Part shown: piece after piece, positions 56,251 through 64,000 of the stretch
Layout: each line of letters opens with the position of its first letter
How positions within the stretch are numbered: the first letter of the stretch is position 1
DNA from: Methylogaea oryzae
GTDB lineage: Bacteria; Pseudomonadota; Gammaproteobacteria; Methylococcales; Methylococcaceae
NCBI RefSeq assembly: GCF_019669985.1
Contig: NZ_AP019782.1
Span: 1,232,501 to 1,296,500 of the forward strand
DNA: 64,000 nt
Reading direction: 5' to 3'
Notes under the pieces: model-generated
Databases searched by the model: none
What the model was told of the DNA's origin: nothing
The model's input: only the letters and a program-made list of their open reading frames with translations
Position numbers and translations under genes: made by a program

Positions 56251-56313
56251 GCCGGTTGGTGGCGTGGTTCTTGATTCAGTATGTCGCCCGTTCGACTCCG
56301 GTTGCCGATACCA
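56251..56313 (+). pseudogene. degenerate tRNA-Thr-like remnant, 3' end best preserved
   Basis: The last 32 bases (56282-56313), ending ...GATACCA, align with the 3' end of the tRNA-Thr at 41951-41982 at 24 of 32 positions. The T-loop TTCGA-T and CCA end are retained. Upstream, GCCGGT (56251-56256) and TGATTC...AGTA echo the 5' end and anticodon stem, but the D-arm and anticodon loop are shortened, so it cannot fold as a tRNA. It is followed by a tRNA-style terminator. Best explained as an old attachment-site copy or a tRNA pseudogene. Confidence 0.5.
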
Positions 56314-56324
56314 ATGCGGTTAAA

Positions 56325-56354
56325 GGCTTGCAGCGATGCGGGCCTTTTGTTTTT
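56325..56354 (+). terminator. Rho-independent terminator behind the tRNA remnant
   Basis: Stem GGCTTGCA / TGCGGGCC (two G:T wobbles) with loop GCGA, then TTTTGTTTTT. This is the usual signal a few bases downstream of a tRNA gene, found here without a functional tRNA. Confidence 0.75.
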
Positions 56355-56488
56355 AGCCTTGCGAAAAGGCGTCCCGCAGAATCTTTTCTCGTCTTCTTTC
56401 AGCGTCCCGGCGGCGCGAGTTCCCTATAAGGCATGAATCCAAGCATGGCGATTGTTCCGTGTGCAGCGAAAACGGCGAAGGTGTGGGC

Positions 56489-58078
56489 ATGACCATACTG
56501 TTGACAGGCGCCACCGGTTATCTGGGCAAGCACTTGCTGGCCGGTCTGCTGGGGCAGGGGGAGCGGGTGGCGGTGGTGGTCAGGCCGCGCGGCGAGGCGC
56601 TGGCCGAGCGGGTGCTGGATGTGCTGCAGCCGTTCGCGCTGCCGGCGGAATGCCTGGGGCCCGACCATCTGACCGTGCTGGCCGGCGACGTGACCGAAGC
56701 GCATTTGGGCCTGTCCGAGGCCGACAGGGCGGAGTTGCGCCGCCAAGGCGTGCGCGCGGTGCTCCACAGCGCCGGCTTGACCCGCTTCGAGGAGGAGTTG
56801 GCCGAGCGCCTGGATTGGTTCAACCGCCAGGGCACCGTCCATGCCTACCGCTTGGCGCGGGATTTGGGCGCGGCCGAATTCCACCATGTGAGCACGGCTT
56901 TCGTGGCGGGCGAGGGGGATGCCGAGGGCGCGTTTTCCGCCGCCGACCTCGAGCGAGGGCAACGTTTCCGCAACCCCTACGAAAAATCCAAGTTCGAAGC
57001 GGAGCGTTTCCTGCGCGCCGCCCATGCCGAAGACGGCATGCCCATCAACGTTTATCGCCCCAGCATCTGCGTCGGCGGCGTGCCGCCCATCGGCAAGGGG
57101 CAGTCCACCAGCACGGTCTACGCTTTCCTCAAAGCGGGGCATTTCCTCAAAACCGCGACCCTGCGCGACCTGAAGCGCGGCGCGGGATCGTTTTCGCGCG
57201 GCGGCGGCATGGCGGGGGGCGGCGGCAGCCTGCATCTGCCCTTGCGCATCGTCGCCGACGCGGCGGTGGAGCAGAACCTGGTGTCGGTGGAGTATGTGGC
57301 CGAGTCTACCCTGGCCGGGCTGCGGCGCGGGGCGTCCGGTTATACGGTGGTGCCGCAATTGGGCGCCCGCGCCATCGCCATCGGCGAAATGCGCGACATC
57401 TTTGCCACCGTGTTGGGCGTGACTGGGGTGGAAATGGTCGACGAAAGCGCCTTCGACGTTGCGCCGGCGACTTTCGTCGAGCAGTGCTTCGCCCGCGCGA
57501 CCCAGAGCTATCTGCCGTACTTGTTTTCCGAGAGCCGTTTCGCCGAAGAGCCGTCGCCGCCGGGATTTCCCCGCGCCGCGGACTACGCCGTGGATCTGAC
57601 CCGCATCGCCCACGATTTCCTCTCCGCCATGGAAGCTCCGGAGCGGGGGGCGGACGCGAGGGGCGCCTTGACGCGGCTGGCCTTGGACGCGTTGCAAGTG
57701 TCCGGGCCGGCGGATTACTTCGATCGCCTGGTCGAGGGGCAAATCGGCCGAGGTTTCCTGCGGCGGATGGCCTTCGCCGACGCGCGCATCCAATTCGCCA
57801 TCGACGACAGTCCTCCTTTCAACCGCACCATTCACTTCGCTTCCGGCGTGGCGAAATATGCCGAGCCCGCCGACAGCCAACGGCCGGATTGCACTTTGTC
57901 CATGGATCGCGAGCTGTTCGACGCCGTCATGGGGGGGCGCGAGGACCTGCGAAAAGGGTTTTTCACCGGTCGGGTGAAGTTGCGCGGCAACAAGGCGATC
58001 GGCCTCAAGTTCGGTTTCCTGTTGGGCCAGTACCTGCGTCAGAGCGACGAGCACGTGCTGGAGGAGTTGGCGGGCTAA
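56489..58078 (+). CDS. NAD(P)-dependent reductase/epimerase fused to SCP2 lipid-binding domain
   Basis: 529 residues. Residues 1-about 310 are an extended-SDR/acyl-reductase-like (NAD-binding 4) domain with TGATGYLGKHLL at the N-terminus, HSAGLTRFEE, HVSTAFVAG and the YxxxK pair NPYEKSKFE. The last 110 or so residues resemble a sterol-carrier-protein-2 fold: IQFAIDDSPPFNRTIHF, CTLSMDRELFDAVMGG, FFTGRVKLRGNKAIGLK. The combination suggests reduction of a fatty-acyl or sterol/hopanoid-like lipid held by the SCP2 domain; substrate unknown. I start at ATG 56489, 10 residues inside the longest frame, just before the Rossmann motif. Confidence 0.83.
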   Translation: MTILLTGATGYLGKHLLAGLLGQGERVAVVVRPRGEALAERVLDVLQPFALPAECLGPDHLTVLAGDVTEAHLGLSEADRAELRRQGVRAVLHSAGLTRFEEELAERLDWFNRQGTVHAYRLARDLGAAEFHHVSTAFVAGEGDAEGAFSAADLERGQRFRNPYEKSKFEAERFLRAAHAEDGMPINVYRPSICVGGVPPIGKGQSTSTVYAFLKAGHFLKTATLRDLKRGAGSFSRGGGMAGGGGSLHLPLRIVADAAVEQNLVSVEYVAESTLAGLRRGASGYTVVPQLGARAIAIGEMRDIFATVLGVTGVEMVDESAFDVAPATFVEQCFARATQSYLPYLFSESRFAEEPSPPGFPRAADYAVDLTRIAHDFLSAMEAPERGADARGALTRLALDALQVSGPADYFDRLVEGQIGRGFLRRMAFADARIQFAIDDSPPFNRTIHFASGVAKYAEPADSQRPDCTLSMDRELFDAVMGGREDLRKGFFTGRVKLRGNKAIGLKFGFLLGQYLRQSDEHVLEELAG

Positions 58079-58175
58079 CCGACCCGCCGGGAAGCCGGCG
58101 AGTTGGATTTGCCAATCCTTCATCGACGGCTATGTTTGTCTTATAGGGCGTCATTCCGACGCATGAGGCAGTGTC

Positions 58176-59474
58176 TTGAGCGCCGTCATCCCGATTAAAC
58201 GCTACGCCACGATAGTCATGGTGCTGTGGACCTCGCTGGTAAGCGCTTCGCTTGCCTGGAACGTCTGGCTGCAGCGGCGGGCCGTGGTGGATATCGCCAA
58301 AATCGAGGCGGAGGCGTTTATCAACAAGGATCTGTCGCTGCGTTCCTGGGCCAGTTCCCACGGCGGCGTGTATGTTCGGCCCACAGCGGAAACCCCGCCC
58401 AACGCTTATCTCCAGGTGGCCGATCGGGACGTGGTGACGACCGGGGGGATGTCCCTCACCTTGATGAATCCCGCCTACATCACCCGGGAAGTGCATTCCC
58501 GCTTCGCCCGGCAATTCGGCGTGTACGGCCACATGACGAGCCTGCAGCTGAAAAATCCGCTGAATGCCCCCAACGACTGGGAGCGGCAGGGGCTGCAGCG
58601 CTTCGCCGAGGGGAAATTAAAAAATTATGTCGGCTTCAGCGAGCGGGAAGGCAAGCCTTATCTGGACCTCATTAAACCCATGTTCATGGAGGAGTCCTGC
58701 CTGGCTTGCCATGCCTGGACGCAAATTCCCGTCGGCGGAGTGCGCGGCGGCATCGTGGCCTCCGTGCCGTTGACGCCCCTGCGGGACAAAACGGCGGCGG
58801 TGATCCGGCAAATGGCCGTTTCCCACGGCGGCTTCTGGTTGATCGGTATGGCGGTGATCGGCTGGATCGGCCGCAAGGCGAAGCATATTCAACAGGAGCG
58901 GGCGCAATCGGAAAGCGAGCGGCAGGAGCTGTATATTCAGGCCACCCACGATCCGTTGACCGGCTTGTTCAACCGCCGCTACCTCAACGAGGTCTTGCCG
59001 CGCGAATTGTATCGAGCCAAGCGCACGGGAGCGGCCTTGTCCCTCGCCATTTTGGACATCGACCACTTCAAGCGCTTCAACGACGAATACGGCCACAAAG
59101 CGGGCGACAATGTCTTGCGCACCCTGGGGGAATATTTACGCGCCAATTTGCGCAAATGCGATATCGCCTGCCGATTCGGCGGGGAGGAAATCCTCATCAT
59201 CATGCCCGAGACCGGCGCGGAAGAGGTAAGGCGCCGGTTGACGGTGCTGTTCGAGCACTTCCGCGAGCTGTCCATCGCGCACCAGGACGCCACTCCCTTG
59301 CCGCCGGTAACCGTGTCCGTCGGCATCGCCGAATATTGGGCCGAGGCGGAGCAGGATGCCGATCGGTTCTTGTCGTTGGCGGACCGGGCGCTTTATCGCG
59401 CCAAGGCCGAGGGGCGCGACCGAATCGTGATTTTCTCCGATTCCGTCGGCGACGCCCCCGCAGGGGAGGAGTAG
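58176..59474 (+). CDS. diguanylate cyclase with c-type-haem DUF3365 sensor domain
   Basis: 432 residues from a TTG start supported by GAGG seven bases upstream; no in-frame ATG exists before residue 15. A membrane helix (about 10-28) is followed by an extracytoplasmic domain (30-215) of DUF3365/Tll0287 type. It contains a CxxCH haem-attachment motif at 175-179 (CLACH) within PMFMEESCLACHAW, and GGIVASVPL near its end. A second helix (about 222-238) leads to a GGDEF domain (about 265-420), active-site FGGEEILII. It probably senses redox state or a diatomic gas at the haem and makes c-di-GMP. Ligand is inference. Confidence 0.88.
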   Translation: MSAVIPIKRYATIVMVLWTSLVSASLAWNVWLQRRAVVDIAKIEAEAFINKDLSLRSWASSHGGVYVRPTAETPPNAYLQVADRDVVTTGGMSLTLMNPAYITREVHSRFARQFGVYGHMTSLQLKNPLNAPNDWERQGLQRFAEGKLKNYVGFSEREGKPYLDLIKPMFMEESCLACHAWTQIPVGGVRGGIVASVPLTPLRDKTAAVIRQMAVSHGGFWLIGMAVIGWIGRKAKHIQQERAQSESERQELYIQATHDPLTGLFNRRYLNEVLPRELYRAKRTGAALSLAILDIDHFKRFNDEYGHKAGDNVLRTLGEYLRANLRKCDIACRFGGEEILIIMPETGAEEVRRRLTVLFEHFRELSIAHQDATPLPPVTVSVGIAEYWAEAEQDADRFLSLADRALYRAKAEGRDRIVIFSDSVGDAPAGEE

Positions 59475-59495
59475 GTCGTCGTCGACGCCGGGCGT

Positions 59496-60302
59496 TTAAC
59501 GCCGCCCGCCCAGCAGCAGCCGGTTGACGAGCAAGGCGATGCTCCGGGTCGGCAGCCGTCCGCCCAAGGCGAGCAGCTTGTTGACGAGCCCCGGGACGCA
59601 GACGCTTTGGCCCCGCCGCATGGCCAGGTAGCCGGCCTTGGCGACCTGTTCCGCCCGGCTTACCAGCGGGCCGTTGAACAGCGGCGTTTGGGCGAAGCCG
59701 CCCGCGTCCTGGAAACGGGTTGCCACCGGTCCCGGGCACAGCGCCGTCACGCTGACGCCGCTGTGCCGCAGTTCGGCCGACAAGCCGCCGGAAAACGACA
59801 GGACGAAGGCCTTGCTGGCGTAATAGACCGCGGCGCCGGGCCCGCCCGGCTGATAGGCGGCCAGGGAGGCGACGTTGAGCAGCTTGCCCGATTTTCTCGC
59901 CAGCATGTCCGGCAGCAGGCAATGGCTCAGGCCGACCAGCGCTTCCATGTTCAACCGCATCATGGACAGCTGCCGCTCCAGGGGAACGGCGGCGAAATCG
60001 CCGTGGCTACCCACGCCGGCGTTGTTGACCAGATAGTCGACGCGGATGCCGGCCCGTTGCAGCGCCCGATGCACTTGTTGCGCGGCGCCGGGTTGGGAAA
60101 GGTCCTGCGCCAGCGCGGTGGCTTCGACGGCGTACCGCGCTTTGATCTCCTCGGCGTATACCGCCAACCGTTCGGCATCCCTGGCGACCAGCACCAGATT
60201 AACGCCGTCGGCGGCGAATAGGCGGGCCAGTTCCGCGCCGATGCCGGAGGTGGCGCCGGTAACGAGCGCGGTTTCTTGAAGGTTTCGAGTCGGGTCGGTC
60301 AT
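59496..60302 (-). CDS. short-chain dehydrogenase/reductase (SDR)
   Basis: 268 residues, classical SDR. Cofactor loop TGATSGIGAELA, NNAGVG, catalytic Ser in NVASLAAYQ and YxxxK in YYASKAF, then CPGPVATRF. The charged residue after the second strand (LVARDAERL) favours NADP(H). The C-terminal extension (LLALGGRLPTRSIALLVNRLLLG) is hydrophobic and may be membrane-associating. Substrate unknown. It stands alone, convergent with the diguanylate cyclase gene. Confidence 0.9.
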   Translation of the reverse strand: MTDPTRNLQETALVTGATSGIGAELARLFAADGVNLVLVARDAERLAVYAEEIKARYAVEATALAQDLSQPGAAQQVHRALQRAGIRVDYLVNNAGVGSHGDFAAVPLERQLSMMRLNMEALVGLSHCLLPDMLARKSGKLLNVASLAAYQPGGPGAAVYYASKAFVLSFSGGLSAELRHSGVSVTALCPGPVATRFQDAGGFAQTPLFNGPLVSRAEQVAKAGYLAMRRGQSVCVPGLVNKLLALGGRLPTRSIALLVNRLLLGGRR

Positions 60303-60425
60303 GTCGGTTTATCGCGGCAGAGCATGAAGGGGCGACGCGGCGGCGGGAAGCGCGTCGAGGGATGGACTAAAATTCGCGCAAGCGGCTAGGCGCTGTCTTA
60401 TTCACTATTGTCGATTAAATATCCC

Positions 60426-63236
60426 ATGAAAGGTGCTTTAGAAAGTTTTTTGCCGCACGGATATTGTTTTGGTTGGGACAGCGGCCTGGTGTGGCTGCAT
60501 GTCATCTCGGACGGCATCATCAGCCTTTCGTACTTTGTTATTCCCGCTATGCTCGCCTACCTGATAGCGCATCGGCGGGCGAGCGGCAACCGCCGGGTAT
60601 TGATCCTGTTCGCCGCTTTCATCGCCGCCTGCGGGCTCACCCATTTGGTCAATATCGTCACCATTTGGACGCCGATTTATCCGTTGCAAGGCCTGCTCAA
60701 GGCGGTAACGGCCTTGATATCGTTCGGCACCGTGCTGTTCCTTGCGCCGAAAGTTCCGGCGCTCGTGGCCCTGCCCAGCTTGGAGGAGCTGCTGTGCATT
60801 AACCAGCGCTTGAGCGACCTGAGCCAATTCAACCAGAAGATCATCAATTCCGCCCACGACGGCATCGTCGTCTACGACAAGGAAGGGCGCTTCCTGATTT
60901 GGAATCCCTTTATGGAGGCGATTTCCGGCGTTCCGAAAGAGCGCTGCCTGGGCAAGCACGCCCTGGAGGTTTTCCCTTCCTTGCGGCAAACCCCGGTGAT
61001 CGCCGGCTTAACCAGGGCGTTGCAGGGGGAGGTGGTGCAAAACGCCGCTTTTCCTTGGTCGGTACCGGAAACCGGCAAGTCCGGTTGGGCGATCTCCGTG
61101 CAGGCCCCCATCTTTCAGGACAACGGGCAGCTCATCGGCGTTATCGAAACCGTCACCGACATTACCGAGCAGCGCCAAGCGGAAGAAGACGAGGTCTTCA
61201 AAGCCATATTCCAGCAGGCGGCCGTGGGCGTCGCCATTATCGAGACGGCCACGGACCGTGTGATCAACCTCAATCGGCGCTGCAGCGACATCCTGGGGCT
61301 GGCGCGCGAGCAGATCAGCACCAATCTGGACATCACCTATCCCGACGACCGGCAGAAAGAGCGCGAAAACATGGAGCGGCTGCTGGCCGGCGAGACGTCG
61401 AGTTTCACCATGGAAAAACGCTACGTTCGCCCCGACGGCGCGTTGGTTTGGGTCAGTTTCACCGTGTCGTTGATGGGGGGCGCGAGCGGCAACAGCTATT
61501 TCCACATCGCGGTCATCGACGACATCACCGAGCGCAAGCAGGCGGAAGAGGCCATGCGCTTGGCGTCGCTGGTGTACGAAAACAGCAGCGAGGCGATGAC
61601 GGTCACCGACGCCGACGGCATCATCGTCAGCATCAACGCGGCCTTCACCGAAGTGACCGGATATACGCCGGAGGAGGCGGTGGGCCAATCCACCAAGATA
61701 CTCAGTTCCGGCCACCAGGATCGCGCTTTTTACCAAAGCATGTGGCACGCCATCAGCACCACCGGCCGCTGGCAGGGCGAGATATGGAACCGGCGCAAGA
61801 ACGGCGAGATTTACGCCGAATGGCTGACCATCAACACCATCTATAACAACGACGGCTCGGTGCATCGCCGCGTGGGGCTGTTCTCCGACATCACCGACAA
61901 GAAAGCGTCGGAAGAGCTGATTTGGAAGCAGGCCAATTTCGACCACCTCACCGATTTGCCCAATCGCCGCATGTTCCACGACCGTTTGCAGCAGGAGCTG
62001 AAAAAAGCCCGCCGCGCCGGTTTGTCCATGGCGTTGATGCTGCTGGACTTGGACCGTTTCAAGGACGTCAACGACGTGCTGGGGCACAGCATGGGCGACC
62101 AACTGCTGCGGGTGGCCGCCCAGCGCCTCAGCGGCTGCGTGCGCGAGGCGGACACCGTGGCCCGCCTGGGCGGGGACGAGTTCACCGTCATCCTGGGCGA
62201 GTTGGACGAGCCCGGCGAAGTGGAGCGGATCGCCCAGCACATCCTGAGGGTTTTGGCCGAGCCCTTCCAGCTGGGGCAGGAGGTGGCCCACGTTTCGGCC
62301 AGCATCGGCATCACGCTGTATCCCGACGACGCCGCGGAAATCGACACGCTGCTGAAAAACGCCGACCAGGCCATGTACGCGGCCAAAAGCCAAGGCGGCA
62401 ACCGCTACGGTTATTTCACCCCGGCCATGCAGGAGGCGGCCCAGACGCGCTTGCGGCTGATCGCCGACTTGCGCGGCGCGCTGGCGGCCGACCAGTTTTG
62501 GGTGGCCTACCAGCCCATCGTGGAGTTGGCGACCGGCGCGGTTTACAAGGCGGAGGCCCTGATCCGCTGGCAACACCCGGTGCGCGGCTTGGTCAGCCCG
62601 GCCCAGTTTATTCCCGTCGCCGAAGAGACCGGCATGATCGTCGCCATCGGCGACTGGATTTTCCGCGAGGCCGCCCGCCAGGTTAAGCGCTGGCGCGCGA
62701 TGCACCACCCGGCCTTCCAGGTGAGCGTCAATAAGTCGCCGGCGCAGTTCCTCAGCGATGACGCCGACCATCCCGAATGGTTCGAGTACCTGCAGGCGCT
62801 GGGCTTGCCGGGGGAAAGCATGGTGGTGGAAATCACCGAGGGATTGCTGCTGGACGGCGATGCCGTCATCAAGGGGAAGCTGTTGGCGTTGCGCGGCACC
62901 GGCATGCAAGTGTCCATCGACGATTTCGGCACCGGCTATTCGTCGTTGTCCTATTTGAAAAAATTCGACATCGACTACCTCAAAATCGACCAGAGCTTCG
63001 TGCGCAACCTGGCGCCCAATTCCAGCGACATGGCCTTGTGCGAAGCCATCATCGTCATGGCCCACAAGCTGGGCATGAAAGTGATCGCCGAAGGGGTGGA
63101 GACCGAAGCGCAACGCGACCTGTTGGCCGCAGCCGGCTGCGACTACGGCCAGGGCTACCTGTTCGCCAAGCCGGTGGAGGCGGAGGCGTTCGAGCAGTGG
63201 CTGCTGGGCCGCGCCGGCGGCGCTACGGCGAGCTGA
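60426..63236 (+). CDS. ethylene-receptor-like membrane domain fused to PAS x3-GGDEF-EAL
   Basis: 936 residues from ATG 60426; a TTG at 60408 is the alternative. The first 110 residues form three membrane helices matching the plant ETR1/cyanobacterial Etr1 ethylene-binding domain. Asp29, Tyr36, Ile39, Pro40, Phe65, Cys69 and His73 each sit exactly four positions after ETR1 D25, Y32, I35, P36, F61, C65 and H69; C65/H69 bind Cu(I) there. PAS domains at about 125-255, 257-375 and 385-505. GGDEF (LGGDEFTVIL, near 582) and EAL (KAEALIRW near 710, DDFGTGYSSL, KIDQSFV, EGVETEAQ) look intact. It probably controls c-di-GMP in response to a ligand at a copper site. Ethylene itself is inference. Confidence 0.92.
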   Translation: MKGALESFLPHGYCFGWDSGLVWLHVISDGIISLSYFVIPAMLAYLIAHRRASGNRRVLILFAAFIAACGLTHLVNIVTIWTPIYPLQGLLKAVTALISFGTVLFLAPKVPALVALPSLEELLCINQRLSDLSQFNQKIINSAHDGIVVYDKEGRFLIWNPFMEAISGVPKERCLGKHALEVFPSLRQTPVIAGLTRALQGEVVQNAAFPWSVPETGKSGWAISVQAPIFQDNGQLIGVIETVTDITEQRQAEEDEVFKAIFQQAAVGVAIIETATDRVINLNRRCSDILGLAREQISTNLDITYPDDRQKERENMERLLAGETSSFTMEKRYVRPDGALVWVSFTVSLMGGASGNSYFHIAVIDDITERKQAEEAMRLASLVYENSSEAMTVTDADGIIVSINAAFTEVTGYTPEEAVGQSTKILSSGHQDRAFYQSMWHAISTTGRWQGEIWNRRKNGEIYAEWLTINTIYNNDGSVHRRVGLFSDITDKKASEELIWKQANFDHLTDLPNRRMFHDRLQQELKKARRAGLSMALMLLDLDRFKDVNDVLGHSMGDQLLRVAAQRLSGCVREADTVARLGGDEFTVILGELDEPGEVERIAQHILRVLAEPFQLGQEVAHVSASIGITLYPDDAAEIDTLLKNADQAMYAAKSQGGNRYGYFTPAMQEAAQTRLRLIADLRGALAADQFWVAYQPIVELATGAVYKAEALIRWQHPVRGLVSPAQFIPVAEETGMIVAIGDWIFREAARQVKRWRAMHHPAFQVSVNKSPAQFLSDDADHPEWFEYLQALGLPGESMVVEITEGLLLDGDAVIKGKLLALRGTGMQVSIDDFGTGYSSLSYLKKFDIDYLKIDQSFVRNLAPNSSDMALCEAIIVMAHKLGMKVIAEGVETEAQRDLLAAAGCDYGQGYLFAKPVEAEAFEQWLLGRAGGATAS

Positions 63237-64000
63237 CCCTGAACCAGGCGGCGTAGAGCGCCGGCAGGTAGAGCAGGGTCAGCAGGGTGGCGACCAGCAG
63301 ACCGCCCATGATGACGGCGGCCATGGGACCCCAGAACACGCTGCCGGTCAGCGGCACCATGGCGAGGATGGCGGCGGCGGCGGTGAGCAGGATGGGGCGG
63401 GCGCGGCGCACGGTGGAGTCGACGATGGCCTCAAAGCGCGACAGCCCCAGCGCCACGTCCTGCTCGATTTGATCCACCAGGATCAGCGAATTGCGCATGA
63501 TCATGCCGGCGAGGGAAATCACCCCCAGCATGGCGACGAAACCGAAAGGGATGTGGAACGGCAGCAGGGCGGCGGTGACGCCGATCAACCCCAGGGGCGC
63601 GGTGAGCAGCACCAGGGCCACCAGGCTGAAGCGCTTCAATTGCAGCATCAGCAGGGTGAGGATGACGATGCCCATCAACGGCAGCACGGCGACGATGGAG
63701 TCCTGCGACTGGTCGCTGCCTTCCAGCGCGCCGCCGGCTTCGACGGCGTAACCCGCCGGCAGCCCGGCGCGCAAGCCGGCCAGCGCTTGGTCGATGGCTT
63801 GGCTCACTTCCGGCGCTTCCACTTGGTCGGACACGTCCGCCCGCACGGTAATCACCGGTTGGCGGTTCAACCGCCACAGGATGCCCGGTTCCTCCGCCTC
63901 CTTCAGCCGGGCGAAAGCCGCCAGGGGCACGCTATCGCCTTTGCTCGTCAAAATGGCGCTGCGGGCCAAGGCTTCCGGGCTGCGCCGCGCCGCCTCGTCC
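63223..64000 (-). CDS. RND-family efflux transporter, C-terminal part (truncated at window end)
   Basis: The frame runs off the right edge. The visible 255 or so residues cover part of the second periplasmic porter loop (LTSKGDSVPLAAFARL, then PVITVRADVSD) and the last membrane bundle: VLPLMGIVILTLLMLQLKRF, LLTAPLGLIGVTAALLPF, GMIMRNSLILVDQIEQD, RARPILLTAAAAILAMVPL and GPMAAVIMGGLLVATLLTLLYLPALYA. This is the AcrB/HAE1-type inner-membrane pump, driven by protons. The 3' end overlaps the convergent GGDEF-EAL gene by 14 bp. Substrate cannot be told from this part. Confidence 0.9.
   Translation of the reverse strand, partial: DEAARRSPEALARSAILTSKGDSVPLAAFARLKEAEEPGILWRLNRQPVITVRADVSDQVEAPEVSQAIDQALAGLRAGLPAGYAVEAGGALEGSDQSQDSIVAVLPLMGIVILTLLMLQLKRFSLVALVLLTAPLGLIGVTAALLPFHIPFGFVAMLGVISLAGMIMRNSLILVDQIEQDVALGLSRFEAIVDSTVRRARPILLTAAAAILAMVPLTGSVFWGPMAAVIMGGLLVATLLTLLYLPALYAAWFRVSSP

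Noticed and set aside
56452-58146. 564-residue plus-strand frame overlapping the reductase-SCP2 gene
   Set aside because: Arg/Gly-rich shadow. The frame at 56489 has Rossmann, YxxxK and SCP2 signatures.

Overview
The window is a GC-rich chromosomal segment from a gammaproteobacterium. Supporting evidence is RdgC, a DUF2058 protein, a class IIA aldolase of FbaA type, discrete GluRS, several c-di-GMP enzymes and REP-like palindromes. The mix of genes and repeats would fit a Methylococcales-type methanotroph, but no methane-oxidation gene is present, so that assignment is inference. No insertion sequence, transposase, integrase, CRISPR array or rRNA was seen.

Layout. 1-1.4 kb: end of a MocR-like aminotransferase, then a glutathione S-transferase. 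1.46-21.27 kb (minus strand): one long biosynthetic operon, reading rubredoxin, methyltransferase-like protein, hybrid NRPS-PKS (A-PCP-C-A-PCP-KS-KR-ACP), NRPS (docking-C-A-PCP-C-A-PCP-reductase) and an unusual P-type ATPase. Start/stop overlaps and very short gaps tie these genes together. Read colinearly, the line builds aa1-aa2-(malonate-extended, beta-hydroxy, statine-like unit)-aa3-aa4 and releases it reductively as an aldehyde or alcohol. The PKS module has no acyltransferase. 21.4-24.1 kb: Uma2-like protein, small membrane protein, TetR regulator, O-methyltransferase. 24.2-29.1 kb (minus): a signalling operon of a diiron metallo-beta-lactamase-fold protein, a GGDEF-EAL protein and an Aer-type chemoreceptor. 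29.7 kb: a CsgD/VpsT-like LuxR regulator.

30.4-41.7 kb is mostly ordinary chromosome: fba, gltX, a phosphoesterase, an MgtC/DUF4010 membrane protein, DUF2058, a lipoprotein, a rhodanese, rdgC and a KS/ACP pair. An intact tRNA-Thr(CGT) lies at 41907-41982. From there to a degenerate tRNA-like 3' end with its own terminator (56251-56354) lies about 14 kb of accessory genes. These are a four-gene cluster (WD40, FMN reductase, SUMF1-like, ATP-grasp), small repeat proteins, two membrane glycosyltransferases, a degenerate receiver, and a two-component system with a lipoprotein hydrolase. The arrangement looks like a genomic island.

56.5-64 kb: a reductase fused to an SCP2 domain, a c-type-haem diguanylate cyclase, an SDR, a GGDEF-EAL protein with an ethylene-receptor-like membrane domain, and the C-terminal part of an RND pump cut by the window edge.

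Most notable: (i) the putative statine/peptide-aldehyde NRPS-PKS with an AT-less module and a REP-like element built into its coding sequence; (ii) the WD40/FMN-reductase/SUMF1-like/ATP-grasp operon; (iii) the ethylene-receptor-like c-di-GMP enzyme; (iv) the diiron-protein/c-di-GMP/chemoreceptor operon; (v) the tRNA-bounded island.
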